64,000 nt of DNA from Cruorifilaria tuberocauda (taxonomy: Eukaryota > Nematoda > Chromadorea > Rhabditida > Onchocercidae). Below the pieces are notes generated by a model. That model had not been told where the DNA came from and did not search any database. It saw nothing but the letters and a program-made list of their open reading frames with translations. The stretch covers positions 333,636 through 397,635 of the forward strand of contig JABVXU010000019.1 in NCBI GenBank assembly GCA_013365365.1. The letters are read 5' to 3'. How positions within the stretch are numbered: the first letter of the stretch is position 1; every line of letters begins with the position of its first letter. The position numbers and the translations under genes were made by a program. Positions 1-15,800 of this stretch are shown here, one piece after another.

Positions 1-1948
<1,948 letters not shown>

Positions 1949-4258
1949 CTGCATTAAATTAAATTCATTAATCAGTACATTTAAATTTTGAAAGCAAAGA
2001 TTATGCTGAATACGACTAGAAATGTTAATTTCACCTACCAACAAAACACGAAAACTATTCCATCATAAGATTTTACTCAAAACTGAATAAAACAGTAATA
2101 TGAATGGAAATCTCACTGGTTAAATATTTCGACCAATGCATTGATAGACCATTAGCAAATAACATTGGAAACTGCAATAGTAGAAAGTGAACTAATTCAA
2201 TTCAATTCATTCTTTAATAGAACGATAACCACAAGTGATAACGAAACAAACTATCAAAATGAGAAAGATGAGAGAAGCTATTGCAAGCAGAATTTCATTT
2301 CCAGGTTTTATTGTTAGATTTTTTTCAATGACAAGATTCCAAGTCTCAATATTGTGTAATATTATGACGATTATTTCTTAATTATAATCTCTTCGTTTCG
2401 CTTTCCTTTCATTCTTCTTTCGCCATTTTTTTATCTATTGTGTCTTTCTAATTCTTTAATCAAAAAAATTCGTTGAGAATCATTAAGTTAATCAGACTAA
2501 CGTGTAGACCGTTCAATAAGTTGGAATTCTACCGATGAGTTCTTGTCTAACTAGCAGCTCCATCAAGAGAATAGTTGATCCAAGTGTTACGCAATAGATG
2601 ATCAAAAAAATCATGAAAATAAAATACCGTAAAAAAAGAATTTCGTCGAACGCCATTATCGACATACAAATCCTTGATTCCTATCAAAAGATGAGGGATT
2701 CATGTTCAATCAGCAGTTTCACCAGGATATTCATGGGGAATATGAAAAGCTATCCGAAACCCACACAACGGATGGATGATGTTATGAAAGATATAATCGA
2801 AGAAAAATTTTGGCAAATGATTTCTTTTGCGATGAACACTTCATGGGTCACCACTACTACTTAGAAAAAAGAAAAAAAGTCAGTTCATCGATGTCACTCA
2901 ATCTCTCCAATCATTTCTTCCACTTGTTAAATATTCGAAGGAATTTTACTTCTCATTAGTTCCTCTTTCATATATCTTATTTCTGTTTTTGCTCTACTTC
3001 CATTTCTTCCACCAATGAAATGATTTCTCGGGTTATTATTGATGATAAATGTATCAGAGTGCCGCAAAGGTACAAAGTACACGCGAACGGATTACAACAA
3101 CGAGATCGTCTATGTTATAACTACAACAGTTATTGATTGAATCGATCAATCTCGAGAAATGACGTGACTTCTCTTTTTCTTTCCTCTCATCTTTCTCTCC
3201 CTCGTAAATGAATTCTTATGAATTTTCCACTCCTAGTAAAAGATTAATCAGAATGAATATGAATTTTAGTAAAACAGTTTCCAGGAAATTTTTATTTTAA
3301 ATTTTCTAATCAATAATTCAAATAAATTTATGATATGAGACGGAACATCATTCAATTGCATTCATGATATCTTAATTTTTTACTACAAAATCTAAAATAT
3401 GGCATGCCTTCTCATTACAACATAATCGTTATCATTATCACAATTATTCCCATCACTATATACAATAATCATTTCCAAATTACCGTCATTATCAAGTTAA
3501 CTTCATTGACGACATTGTAGCTTTCATCGCTGCGATGACTCGGGTCACATATGCAGAATTGAAGAGTTAGTAAGATTTTGTTCGGCGGGAAAGGAATACG
3601 TTAAGGAACAAACAGTTAAAGTACCGAAAATAGTATATCATTACCGCTTGATTTTTAATAAACAAATAGAACGAAAGAATTTAAAGTGAACAACTTAGTC
3701 TAATTTTCCCGATCTTTCGCTTTCTTGACCTCTGTCATTATCTTCCAGATCTCTAGTACAGTCCTCTTCACCTGTCTGTTTGACCTCTACCAACGCCACT
3801 ATATTAATGTAATGTATCCAAACGCGACTTCACTACTCCTATTTCATTTCATACTATGACAACAACTTTCTCCATCTGTTAGAAAGTGTTAGAAAATTAC
3901 AGTTACTGTCATTACTTCCACTCATCCATACGGAAATACGCAAATAGGTTGGGATAGTTATAGTTTTCGCAGCGAGTCTGAATAGTCGGTTTGATAGCGA
4001 CCTGTTTCACGGGAACGTGTTGGCATCCAAATTTATTTTTGGAAGAGAACTTGGTGAGAGGGAGAGGAGAAATTTGAGGTATCTGCGATACTGCAGACGT
4101 CGTAGGTGTTGTTAGCTTAACTATTTGAAGGGAAATAGCAGGAGAAGTATTCTTGGTCTTGAAACGCTGTGTAACATTTTACACGAATTTTAATTTCTTA
4201 ATATGAAATTTATATTCTTTTCCAGTACTGCTATTCGTTTACCTGTATCCGGAATCTA
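1949..4258. other. Intergenic region, 2.3 kb
   Basis: AT-rich DNA between HADHA (minus) and the small membrane protein gene (plus). It should hold the unlocated first exon(s) of HADHA and the promoters of both genes. I see no RNA gene. An open frame at 2598-2864 on the plus strand has no recognisable domain, and I do not call it. Confidence 0.5.
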
Positions 4259-4558
4259 ATGGTTGAATTGAGTGGTAGAAGCCCTCTTCAGCATAGCTTT
4301 GATAATTCAGTTTTTATTATACCAGCAGTGATCGTTGTTGCTATTGTAGGTTAGTTATTTCAAAAAAAAATTGCTATTTAATTCACTTCATTTAGAGGGC
4401 CTTTTATGCTATATGTTATTTAGCTATTGCCATTGAATTTCAGCTTTTCAATTTTAGCATTGGTCACATACAAATTAACGAGTTCAATAAAATTGAAGCA
4501 AAAGCGCGAGGAAGAAAAAAGACGAAAACGAGAAGAGAAATCGAAAAGGAGAAGTTGA
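4226..4558 (+). CDS. 63-residue single-pass membrane protein with basic coiled tail
   Basis: Two exons, coding 4259-4349 and 4458-4558 (TGA), joined in phase 1. The feature start at 4226 includes a 33-base leader after a TTTCCAG acceptor, which looks like a spliced-leader addition site. The protein has about 18 polar residues, one hydrophobic helix (residues about 18-36, VFIIPAVIVVAIVALVTY) and a strongly charged C-terminus rich in K, R and E that probably forms a short coiled coil, ending in KRRS. The layout (short N-terminus, one helix, K/R/E tail) resembles SMIM15-type small integral membrane proteins, but the resemblance is architectural and I do not assign the family. Clean phase, splice sites and leader acceptor favour a real gene. 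The function is unknown. Confidence 0.6.
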
Positions 4559-5865
4559 TCCTCCAATGAAAGAAGATTTAGACAAAAGATGTGTCGATAC
4601 ACTGTTACGAAGTGGGCTTCGGTGTAATTTTTTGTGATTCTCAATGATATTATTTCTTATGTATTCAAAATATTTTCCATAATTTTCGGGGATTTTCCGG
4701 AAAACATTATCAAAAAGATGTAAAAACAATAAGTGCTTACTGAGATTTAATAATTGTGAAGATTTTAGATTAATTATCATTCTTGTTGATCAACCTCAGT
4801 TTTTGCTGTGGTTGTGAAGGAGTAGCTATAAACCTTATTGTGTGATTTCCCGGAACAAGTTTTGTATATTAAAGATTGTCGGTGTTATTTTAATACCATT
4901 CATTCTTTTGAAAGGTTTTTTTTGGGATTGTTTCGATTTCCTTTTTGTTGGTTTTATTATGTTTTTTCGTATTTATCCGTCTATTATCTTTTTGGTGCAT
5001 GTCTGACATATCGGGGTACGGGTATGTTATGTTTATTAAATCTCAGCATTGGATGAAAATACGAAGAATTTAACTGCTCCATCTTCTACTCAGTTCATTA
5101 ACAGTGACTGGATTTTTTTATTTCTTGTAACTAATTTTGAATTCCAAGTTTTTCCACTGCCTTATTCGTCAGTGTTATTCTTGTATTCTGAGTCTTCATT
5201 TCACGCTAAATCTTTCATTTTCAAAAAATACATATGTGATATCAGCATAAAGATCTTTTTCCTCTACGTTTTTTATTCTTTTATTTTTGTTTTCATATAT
5301 TGCTGTAGTTTGCTGAAAAAATTTGATGGTGATCTCTTTTTTTCACACGTTTTCCGAATTTACCAGGAGTAAGAGGAATGCACGTAAATAATATTAAGGA
5401 TTTGTAACTAGTATCACTATCAATATAACCAATTTTAAAGTTCACAAAAGTATAAGAGCGAGAGGTCGTTTGTTATTTCCTTTAGATAATTTAATAACAG
5501 CGAGTTATTTTACAATTGAGTTTAGGACGACTATTTCATTCTTTACTGAAGAGGGAATTTATCGTTGTTTTCGAGATTCTAGTAGTCCATATTTCTTGTA
5601 TTCCATATCTTTTATTCTTTAAGTGACAATGTGCGAAATCATTGATTGAAGGAAACAAAGAAAAATTTTGATGATATAACTTAATTTTAATCCTTACCTT
5701 TGATACTAAAGTATTGTTCGAAGTAATAAAACTTTCCCTCTGCTTCACAAAGTGGTATGTACATGTTGCTATGGTAATTAGAACTTTGAGTCAAATAAAT
5801 TCCGCTTTCATACGCATCAATTTGTCTGACTTTGCGTTGAAATTGATCGAAAGTGTATAGTTAGT
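4559..5865. other. Intergenic region, 1.3 kb
   Basis: T-rich sequence on the plus strand, containing the 3' UTR of the small membrane protein gene and the BBS9 promoter. Long open frames at 4838-5056 and 5049-5372 consist mostly of F, Y, S, L and I, as expected from T-rich non-coding DNA, and are not called. Confidence 0.5.
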
Positions 5866-8800
5866 ATGTCAGTATTTCATGTACATGAATGGCTTACACT
5901 TGAATTAATTGATGCTAATGTTTGTGCAGTTGGTGAATTGGTCGATAAACGAGGTTTGATCTTTTTCCTTTTCTCTTGCTGATAAGGATAAGAAAGGAAT
6001 GGATAATGAATGACGAGTGATTATAACCAGTATGTCACAAAATCGGCTCAAACATTCAGAAGTTAGCAGAAGAATTTACTGGGTATAAGTTGTCGTAAAA
6101 AATTTGGTGAAATACTAAAAGACTGGAAATTAAACCCATTGTGTTTTAAAAAAAAAGTTAAAGTACCGTTGCTTTACGATGAAAATGTACTTATTTGCTC
6201 AGAGAAATTACGTATCTATTAATGCTTGTTTTTTCCAAATTTTATTTGTCTGATAAATAATCTTTAATTTTGACTATTTTATAAATTTACATGAGAAAAT
6301 TATTTTTTTAGTGATTGGTTTAATCTTTGATTAGATATACATCAGAGTTAATGTTACAATGTATTCGATTAACTTTAGATTGGTTATAGATCAATTAGTG
6401 GTGGGTAGTATATCGGGTCGGATATGGATTATCGATCCAGGTCGAGCAAGCAACGCAAAACAACAATTATTAAGCTGTTTGCTAGAAGAAGATTTACCCG
6501 CTGCTATATTGGACATCGCGATTGCAAATTTCATTCCTGGTTTTGAACAAAATCTGATCGCTGTATTATCGCCGCAAAAATTGATAATTTACCGCTTTAT
6601 TTCAGGTATCTAAATTATCAGTTAATTGCTGATTCGCATTTTGAAATATTTGAAATTCCAATTCCGATTGCATAATTGTAGATGGAGAAGTTTATCAACT
6701 GAGTACTGTCTATGAGCACACTATCAGCACGACAGCATTCAATATGTGTATCGGTACATTTGGTCGGTCAACTACGGTACAAATATGTGTCCAAGACATG
6801 AAATGTTCCTTGATGGTATTTGAGGCGGAAAATCAACTTTTCCATCGTTCGATTAATTTAACAACCGCTCTACACCCAGGCCCGATCATCTACACCCCTC
6901 ATTCCGATTCAGTAATCGTCGCATCCTCTTCAGCAATCTTAATTTCCTATAGATATTCCGTTCTTGCTACAGCATCAAGCGGAAAAAGTGGAAAAAAAAT
7001 AACCGTATGTTTTCTCCTAATTCACTTTTTCTTTCTTTTTCTTGAAATTCAAACTTGTACCAATTATACCAATTATAATTTTACTAATATCTCTTGAACT
7101 AGTAAATGTTATCCCATTTATTTTATTTTATTATTAATATTTTCAATAGTATCCAGTTTCAGGCTAACTGGACATTCAGTTTGGGTGACTATCCATTAAA
7201 TTTAGAGGTGATTGATACATCACTTGTACAACCGTCTATTGTTGTTCTCTGCAAGCGAACTTTGCTTTGTTTAACTCACGGCGGTACCTTAAGATTTATG
7301 TATCGTTTACAGTGTGTTGCAACTTCACTTTTTGTTTACGATTCTAGTTAGTTTCAGAATTTCAATTATCGGTTTTAATCACCTAATTATTACTGTCAAT
7401 CTGTTACTTAATCAGTTATAATCTTATTTTAATTCATTTTGCAACCTTATTTAGGTTAAGATTTTTTAAGCTAACTATTATTATTCTATTTGTTCTATCA
7501 TTCATTTATTTAGTAATTCGTAACACTTATCATTACTTTTTTAACTTAATGCTTCAATTATTTATATGAAATAGCATTTCATGCTTATGGGCTTATTTTA
7601 TAGCACATGATGCGTATGTAAAATTCTGCATTGCAACAGCTACACGTATGTTACTTTTCTTTAAAAATACAATATTAGTTTGGGCAGCACAACTTCTGCA
7701 AAATGCAATTCAAATTCGATTATGCACTTTTAGGTTTGTATCATTTTCCGTATAGTTTCATCCATTAATCATAATAAAAATCAGTTTTGATAATTGAGAA
7801 AATTAATTTTCGGAGAATTTTTTTGCCTCGACCTTTTTCATCAATAAAATTAATGCCTTATCATTGTCGTTGTATTGTTTAAGTTTCGCATATCGTTCAA
7901 TGCTGGTAATTTTATCAAATTCACGCGTATCTGTTAGTTATTTGGGTACCGAACCGTCCTTATTTCGTCTTCCAGCACCACAAACGCGCTTCGTTGACTT
8001 CCAACAACGCCACAAAGAATTCCTTGAGCTTGAAGCATTAATACATAAAAAACCATTGGAATCAATTGAAGGTACTTAGCTTAATTAAATTTTACATCTT
8101 AAATGTTGATATGATATGAGTAATCAAGGAATTTCATCTCTTCCGTAAAAGAATTTACCCGAGAAGTAGGGATATTTTTAATCAGCAGGAAAAGAATTGT
8201 GGGATATTTTCAATTACTGTTTGATACTTTTTATGCATGATGTTGGGATTCAGGCTTTGTCGTATTTAATCGTTTCTTCTTCTAAAAATTAGGGTAATTT
8301 TAAAAAGAAATAATCCATTTGATAGAAATTATTTTTTATAGATACTACAGCGAAAAATTTGTTAACACTGAATTGTTCTTACGATGGTTTAGACTCTAAA
8401 TCGGTATGATTCATTTTCTTACGTTGATTTCACCATTTTCGCTCCAGAAAGAAAATTATTAATGATTTGATGGTAAATGTTGTAATTTGAAAAATGCTAA
8501 ATATCATTTCAAATTACTGTGAAATGCTTCTCAAAATATTAGGAAATTGAGAGCTAAAGAAAAGCGACTTTGTGTAATAGAAATGAAGAAAGCGAAAATT
8601 TAAATTTTAGAGTATATTAATGAATTGACGTACTTTTCATTAACAATGGTTGTTAAATAATAAAACAATGGTATAATGCAACAATTCCAATTTTCAACTA
8701 TTTTTTAGCGAGCTGAAAAATCATCGGACGAAGTTCCGTCTTTGACGCTAAATGTTGAATTATTGAGCGAAGTATGTTTGCTTGACGTCAAATTGATATG

Positions 8801-11800
8801 TTCAACAGCATTCCATATTGATCACAAATATACATCATTTCCTAATATTGGTTTGTTTAATCATAATTAAATCATTCGGATGACTGGAATGATTCTCTAA
8901 AATTTATGTGATAGACGTTTAATCATAATTAAACTTGAAAAATGGTTTGGTATTCTAAAATTCAATTTTATTTTGTAGTTTTCTTCTTCATTTATCATCC
9001 AAATATTTTTTAAGTATTATTGTCGCTTTGATAAATTTTATCTCGCCCAAATTTTGAATAACTTCGATCAATTCAAAAAAGGAAGAGAAAAAAATTAATA
9101 TAGTTTTTTATTATTAAAATGAATTATAGATAGCTCACAAAAATTACCAACAGGCATACATATTTTATATCAACCTGTATATGATCTGAGATGTAAATTT
9201 TATGCATTATCCTCACAATTTGGTTTGTTTTTAATTTTTCATCAAAAATGACATTGTAGTTTCAAGTAGTCCATTATAACTTTAAGTGCTTAGTAAAATT
9301 TTGAATTTGATTTATTATAACTTTGAGTATTTTAACAAAAACATGTGGAACAATTTATATCATGTTGAAATCAAAAAAAATGGCTTAATATCTAATAGAA
9401 ATAATTTTACTATAATAATTTCAGTTTTCTCTTTTCCTTTTCCTCTTTTTAAAATTAACGATGATGAGGCAAATTCTTTAAAAAATCGATGAAATGATAG
9501 GTAAAAAAAGATAATGAAACATAAAACAAAAATTCCATAAATAATTTTATATTTGATTGTATTGACGTTTTATCTCATAAATGTTTTATATAATCCATGG
9601 TCAAACATCTATTTATTTCTTTCATAATTTTATGAACTTTTTCATTAAGGTGATGTGATTGGTAAGGAATTGAAGATGCCTTTAAGTTTGATGTGTCGTA
9701 CAGTAAATACTCAACGGAATGTACAATACAAAGTGACAATCGAATCAACATTACCTGCTCTCGACATAACACAATTATTTCCTGGTATTTTTTTCAAATT
9801 ATTTTTCTCTCTGCTTTTCTGATGGAAGATTTAATAAAATATCTATTCATGCAAACATTCGAAAGTATTTGAAGATTTTGGAAATGAATTTAAATTTGAA
9901 TCAGAATTTTATTTTGATTAATTTAAATCATATTCGAAATTAAAAAAAAAATTTTTTTTCTTCATAAAAGGATGCCTAAGTTATGTTATAAGAGATTTCT
10001 TCATGAAAGATCTGTGATCTTTCAGTTATGCAATTACTTTCTCTGAAGTTATTCTATAACTATAACGTTTTAATAACTTCTTTTTTTTGGATTATTTAAT
10101 ACTTCCAACAATTTGTCTTACTGAACTTAAGCATAATCTTGACCGTAACTCTCTCACAATACTATCATTCTATTGGCTAAATTGTTAAAGTGAGGAAATA
10201 AAGGAAAATTTTCCTTTTTATGGATTATATCTTGTAATGAAAAATGTCCGTAGTCATCATATACTTTCAGAATTTGAAGCTGAAAGTAATACAGCAATTG
10301 GCTTTCAACCGCATTTATCAAGAACAGTCATTTCAATTTATGCATCTCAGAAGTATAGTGAGTAAATTTCAATTCTAGTGATATCTTCTTTCCCATTTTT
10401 CCTTCGCCCTAAAAACGATTCTCGAATGTTTCTGAGAAATCTTTCTGAAAAAAATGGTTAGTTGTTAATTATAGAGCGATATCGAATTCAAGCCGAAAAC
10501 CTGGATTTCATTTATTTATTTGCCGATGAATTAATCACAAGGATACAAGCGAAACAGCCAGAAGCAAAACTGAATTGCACACTTCCATTAGATCAGATTC
10601 TTCACGAAATCGATGTATATGTTGAGGTGAATGATCGAAAATTCTCATTAAAAATTATGAACTAAATTCAAAATCATCTAGACAGGCTCATCTTAACATT
10701 CCAAATGATCAGAAATCTCGAGATAATAACTGCTTTGGAATATTCTTGCTGTTTGATCGATGATTGATGTTCATTTTGCTATTTTAGAAAAAGAAATGAA
10801 CTCAGTAGTATTATTATTTTTATATTTTGTGATAGCATCACTTCCATGCTAATGAACATTAATTTTCTAATAGAAAGACAATATTTGATGATAATTATTT
10901 TTATATTTTTTATATGTGAATAACATTACTTTCATTTTGTTCGACACAATTGCTCTAAGAAATCGGTTCTATCCCTTATTAACTTTCAGGTTTTTTTCTT
11001 TTCGGTTCTTCATCATACTTCTTTTCTGTTTTCTAGCATGAAAAAAAAAAGTTGGAGGAAGAAAAAGAATTAGAACGATTCTGCACTCTTTTGCGTAATA
11101 TTCAAGCAGCCATATTAATAAAGCTAAAAAGTGAACGACCAACTGAAGTGGATCATATGAATGCTCTACTGAATTATACATATCATCAGGTTCCATAATT
11201 CATTTTAAAACCTTGAGTGTCAATTTTTAAGTTTCAATTATTTTTTTTGTTTTTATGGAGAAAGAATCGGAAAAAAATTGTATTAATGGAAGAGATTATT
11301 GTTTTGACGGTATCATTGTTTCTTTTTAATCTTTTTTGACATGCATTTCAGATGAAATTTTGAAATTCATTCAGAAAAAGTTATAGATATTATGTTGTGT
11401 AGATCGCTTAGAACAATTAAATGAAACGTTACGTTTTGCCTCTTTATCCTTAACAGCTGCATTGAATCTGATGCATTTGATAACTTCACTTAAGGGAAAT
11501 CCATTACCTTTAGATGGTACTATTGTCAACAATCCCGGACAGGTAATACATAAATACTTTATACTTATTTTATTAAGTGATAGCAAATGCTTTGTTATAA
11601 TAATACTTTTTTTTTATCTTTATATGAAATTTGAAAAGGAAGATTGAGAGAGACTTGATACTTCGCAGTTTCATCGGTAAGCAATGTTATCAGCGACTTT
11701 AATGAAAACTACAAATATACGGAATGGTAATGTTTAATGTAGAAGATGAATGATATATGATAATTTTATATTTCTTATATTATCATTATTTTTTTTTTCT

Positions 11801-12056
11801 AAATTTTCAGTCTGTTTGGGAACGTATCAAATGGGCAATATCAACGTTTAAATCGATTGATTTAAATAGTAATTTTACATCAAATGATTTACGATATTTA
11901 TTACAAAGTATTTGTGAAGGTAATTATGCTGTAATGACTTATATATATGAAGGCAGTAAAGAAGAAGAAGATGATGAATCGCAGCAATCTGAATCAATTG
12001 TTAATCCTTTGATTTCCAGTTTATTACCTTTTGATGAATTAAGTAGCGAATGTTAA
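5866..12056 (+). CDS. BBS9: BBS9 / PTHB1, BBSome subunit (15 exons)
   Basis: Predicted 784-residue protein (human about 887), a core BBSome subunit that moves membrane proteins in and out of cilia; in nematodes these are on sensory neurons. Exons: 5866-5953, 6390-6605, 6682-7004, 7163-7346, 7604-7733, 7884-8071, 8342-8403, 8709-8850, 9130-9222, 9650-9784, 10271-10357, 10475-10626, 11037-11189, 11387-11542 and 11811-12056, all in phase. Residues about 1-376 match the N-terminal beta-propeller (DQLVVGSISGRIWIIDPG; SYLGTEPSLF). The middle matches the GAE and platform regions (KELKMPLSLMC...ALDITQLFPG; KRYRIQAENLDFIYLFADELI). The helical C-terminus is HEKKKLEEEKELERF onward, with an acidic tail. 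Start: ATG at 5866 opens the propeller in the expected place. The exon 12 donor at 10627 is the least certain junction. The next gene, BMPER-like, starts 757 bases downstream on the same strand. Confidence 0.95.
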
Positions 12057-12812
12057 TTTGTTGATAGATAATTATAGATAATTAGTAAACTCATTAGCAT
12101 TCTTTATTGATAATAATTATACACAGTTTGCATATTTTTAAGAAATAAAAGAAAATTTTTAAATTTAAATTTATACATTTGGCAAAATAATGATTCTCAT
12201 CGCTTTAAATGATATCTTCAAAAATTTCACTTATTCATCATTTTTTTGTTGTAATTCTTCAATGTAATATCATGCAGCTTACATTATTGTCGATTTTGAT
12301 AATAAATATTTTATATTTTATCAAAAACTCTTACAAATGCTTAAATTAAAAACTTCACTTAAAAATCATTCTGCAGATCGAAAATTTACGATCTTGTTGA
12401 GTGAAAGGCTTTATAAACCTAACAAATTAAGCATAGAATTATTTATCATCAAATAATTCAAGAAAATCAGTTATTTTATTCTTGGTTTTTTCAATGGCAT
12501 AAACTTTTGTATTGTATAAAATTATCAATCGATTGAAAAAATTTTTTTCGCTTGCAATAAAGTATTTATATATACAAACTTGACGAAAAAAGAAACGCTT
12601 GAATTTATAAACTAAAAACGAGTAGCATTTTGGTGAGTTTGTCTTTGATGAAATATATTTTCTTTTGATCTTACAATGCGTTATCATTGATGATAAGAGA
12701 AGAAGTGTTATCGTACTCTAATTGATGGTGATAATAAAATGAAATTGGTTAATAAGCTGAATAGTTAATATCTTTCACTGCTCACTGCTTATATATCAAT
12801 TTCCATTCGTGT
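12057..12812. other. BBS9-BMPER intergenic region, 756 bp
   Basis: AT-rich spacer holding the BBS9 3' UTR and the BMPER-like promoter. I see no spliced-leader-type acceptor close to the BMPER start. An open frame on the minus strand at 12439-12687 is low-complexity and not called. Confidence 0.5.
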
Positions 12813-15800
12813 ATGATCTATAAAAGTATATACTGTATTACTAATTCCGTTATTATTTTCTCATTAATATTCTTATTAATACAAGTTAATAGTCAACTTA
12901 TTGGTCATGGTGAGTCTTTCAATTTTTATAAACTATAAAAAAAAGGATTAATAAATTGAATTTGCTACAAGAATTAATGAATCTTATATAAATATGTATT
13001 TAATATACCTGACAAAGAAAGGATGCTGATATATCTAGACCAAATTTAAAATAGAATTTTTAGATCATGATATTTTTTTCAAAAAAAAAATTAACTTGGT
13101 TCCATTTTTATGCTATCCTTTTTTCACTAAAATTAAAATCATAATGAATGATATAAATGTTGCTATTAATATTTACTATCATTTCAATCTGTGCTGCTTG
13201 TTACTTCGCAAAAAATTTTCAGTGAATGTATGTTTAATTTAATATAATTTGAAATTCTGAATTTCAGGAATACCATGTACAAAAGAAGGCGCCAAGATTG
13301 ATTTGGCAGATGTAACACGTGGTTTGGTTACGTCACCTTGTTATCATTGTGTGTGTAAGGTATTATTTATCATTTCATTAACAGAATTTAACCTATCAAC
13401 TTAATATTTTTCATTCCAATCTTTCTAAAAAAATCTGATCCTTAAAATTTGATGTTGTAGAACGAGAATGGCATGACCATTTACAGACTTGTATTCGACA
13501 GTCACCTAAAATGAATCGTGAAGCATTACTGAAATGTATTTTGTCAAAGCTTCAGGTTATTAGTGTACTGTAGGATTCTTGTAGGATTTCATTCAAATCA
13601 TTATTTTATCATTCGAGATATTGAAAGTAGCATTCAGACTATTGTGGATTTATCATTCAATTATTCTGTTTTCAGAATGCTATGATAACATGCATACTAG
13701 AAGGATGTGAATCGTTGAAGAGTTGTCCAACAGTATGGGATCGTAACAACAATACGTGCTGTATAAAATGTTTGCACTGTATTTATTTGGGTATCAAACG
13801 AAATAATAATCAAATTTGGACAAGCACGCAGGATAGTTGCATACAGATTTCATGCAAAGTGATTCTTCTGCTTCTTTCAAGCATAAATCTAGGTCTAAGG
13901 ATTAGTAAAAAATTAAATTTCTAAATTAGAATCATCCAATCCCTTATCTTCAAACGAAAAATGTTTACTTCACTTCATTTCTTTTTCATTATTTTTCTTC
14001 TTAATAAATAATAATAATAATTATTTTTTATTATTAGACATTTCATATTTTGCAAGGAAGCACTATCATTTGTAAAATTTTCTTTTTGCGTCACGAGTTT
14101 CTCACGTGAAAGTGAATCAATCCTAGGCTGGTATTATAACAAGTTGGCGGATTCAATGTGTATCGAATTGCTCAAATGGACGTTTGCTGGCTGGATTTTG
14201 CTGTGGATTATGTTTAACTCCAATAAAAGCTGAGGATCGATGTATTCGATGTGATTTAGTCTTAAATCAATGGTACCATTGTTATCGCTTTACTTGTCCT
14301 GTACTGAACTGTCCAATATCTCAACATACAAGACATCCCAAGAGGTATTTTCAATTTTTATCAAAATTTTGTTTCTTCTATACAATTAATCCTCTAGTGA
14401 GTCGAGAGGAAATATTATGTTAATTTTCTTGTATGAAAATACGTTATCAATATATCATCACAATGTGTTATTTGCAATTGCAAATAATCTTATCAGTTAT
14501 TGTAGTTTTCAGCTGCTGTCCGGAATGCAGAAGCCATGGTATTATCTCGGTAAGTTCAAACCTGGTAGCATTAAATGGATCACACTGCGTGTTTCGTGGA
14601 TGGCACTATCAAGTGCATGATACGTTCCGTATCGATCCGTGCTCACGTTGCACTTGTCAATCAGGCGGAATGGTTTGTAAAAGGTCCGTTCTATCAAATT
14701 CCATTCGTTCGATGTTTTCAATGTTTTACTATATAATTCGGAAACATTATTTTCCTTTGCATACTTCGCGTTCTTCACTTTTTCAGATTTGTTTGTCCAT
14801 TCAAAAGATGTGATGTGTCACATATATTTTATCAACCGAACGTTTGTTGTCCATTTTGCTATAGGAAGAAAATCCATGCAAGCGAATCGACATCAAAGGA
14901 AATGAAGCGACTGTGGAGGGAGTGTCCAGTAGAGGTCATTCAGTGAATTACTTTTAAAGTGATCATCTTCTCCAATACGATGGATAAAATCTCGTTAATG
15001 GGGTTACTAAGAAAACATTATTGACCTTTTGAATGAATTTCTTATCTAACCAAATGCATTGTTATACATGCTCAGAAATAAAACAAACACACTTATTCAG
15101 ACATATATTCCATGTAAAAAATTAAAGGGCATAAAATTAAGTAATGAATTAATATTTCAGCATAGCACTAAATGGACATTGGATAATAATTGTTCTAATT
15201 GTATATGCATTAATGGATATGTAAAATGTAAAAAAACTGATTGTCCATGGAAAGGAAAATGTCCAGAAGGACGACGTTTCAAGAATTTGAATAGATCGTG
15301 CTGTCATCAATGTGAGCTAAGTAAATATATGCATGGATATTATAAACAATAAATATGCTAATTATTACGGAAACTCTTAATAAATAAATTTGAAAAGAAA
15401 AGTAAAAAATAAAGTCAATTTGTAATTTATTTATATTACTCTAATTTTGTGCCATTTTATATTAACCAAAATTAAAGCTTACAAGCGTTGAAAAAACATA
15501 TAAAAGTAGACTATCATTTGTAAAGAGATGATATTATTACTAATAAGTTAACACACTATAATGAAAATGAAATAATGAAAAATATGAAATATAATGAAAA
15601 ATAAAAAGCAGTGGTTACTGTATGTTATGAAAAAAATTCATATTTGCAAATTTGAACATTTTCTCTAATTATCTTCCATTGTTGATAGCGCACAAGCAAG
15701 AGCTCCATAAAATTACTTCTCTCTTATGTTTTTTTTTTGTTTTTGTCGAACTTCAAAGTTTATTACTGTGATAACATCGTGATACTAATCTTAACGTCCT

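Noticed and set aside
2598..2864. Open frame of 88 codons on the plus strand upstream of the small membrane protein gene
   Set aside because: No domain, no splice context, and composition no different from flanking AT-rich DNA.
4838..5372. Two overlapping F/Y/S/L-rich open frames on the plus strand
   Set aside because: They reflect T-rich non-coding sequence; no conserved motif, and they lie between two well-defined genes.
8772..8777. Donor-like GTATGT inside BBS9 exon 8
   Set aside because: Reading straight through keeps phase and matches the conserved BBS9 segment, so no intron was placed here.
12439..12687. 82-codon minus-strand open frame between BBS9 and BMPER
   Set aside because: K/F/Y/I-rich composition typical of AT-rich spacer; no splice partners or domain.
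14550..14555. Strong GTAAGT donor inside BMPER exon 5
   Set aside because: No acceptor within the short distance before the next conserved cysteine block; the uninterrupted frame fits the family spacing.
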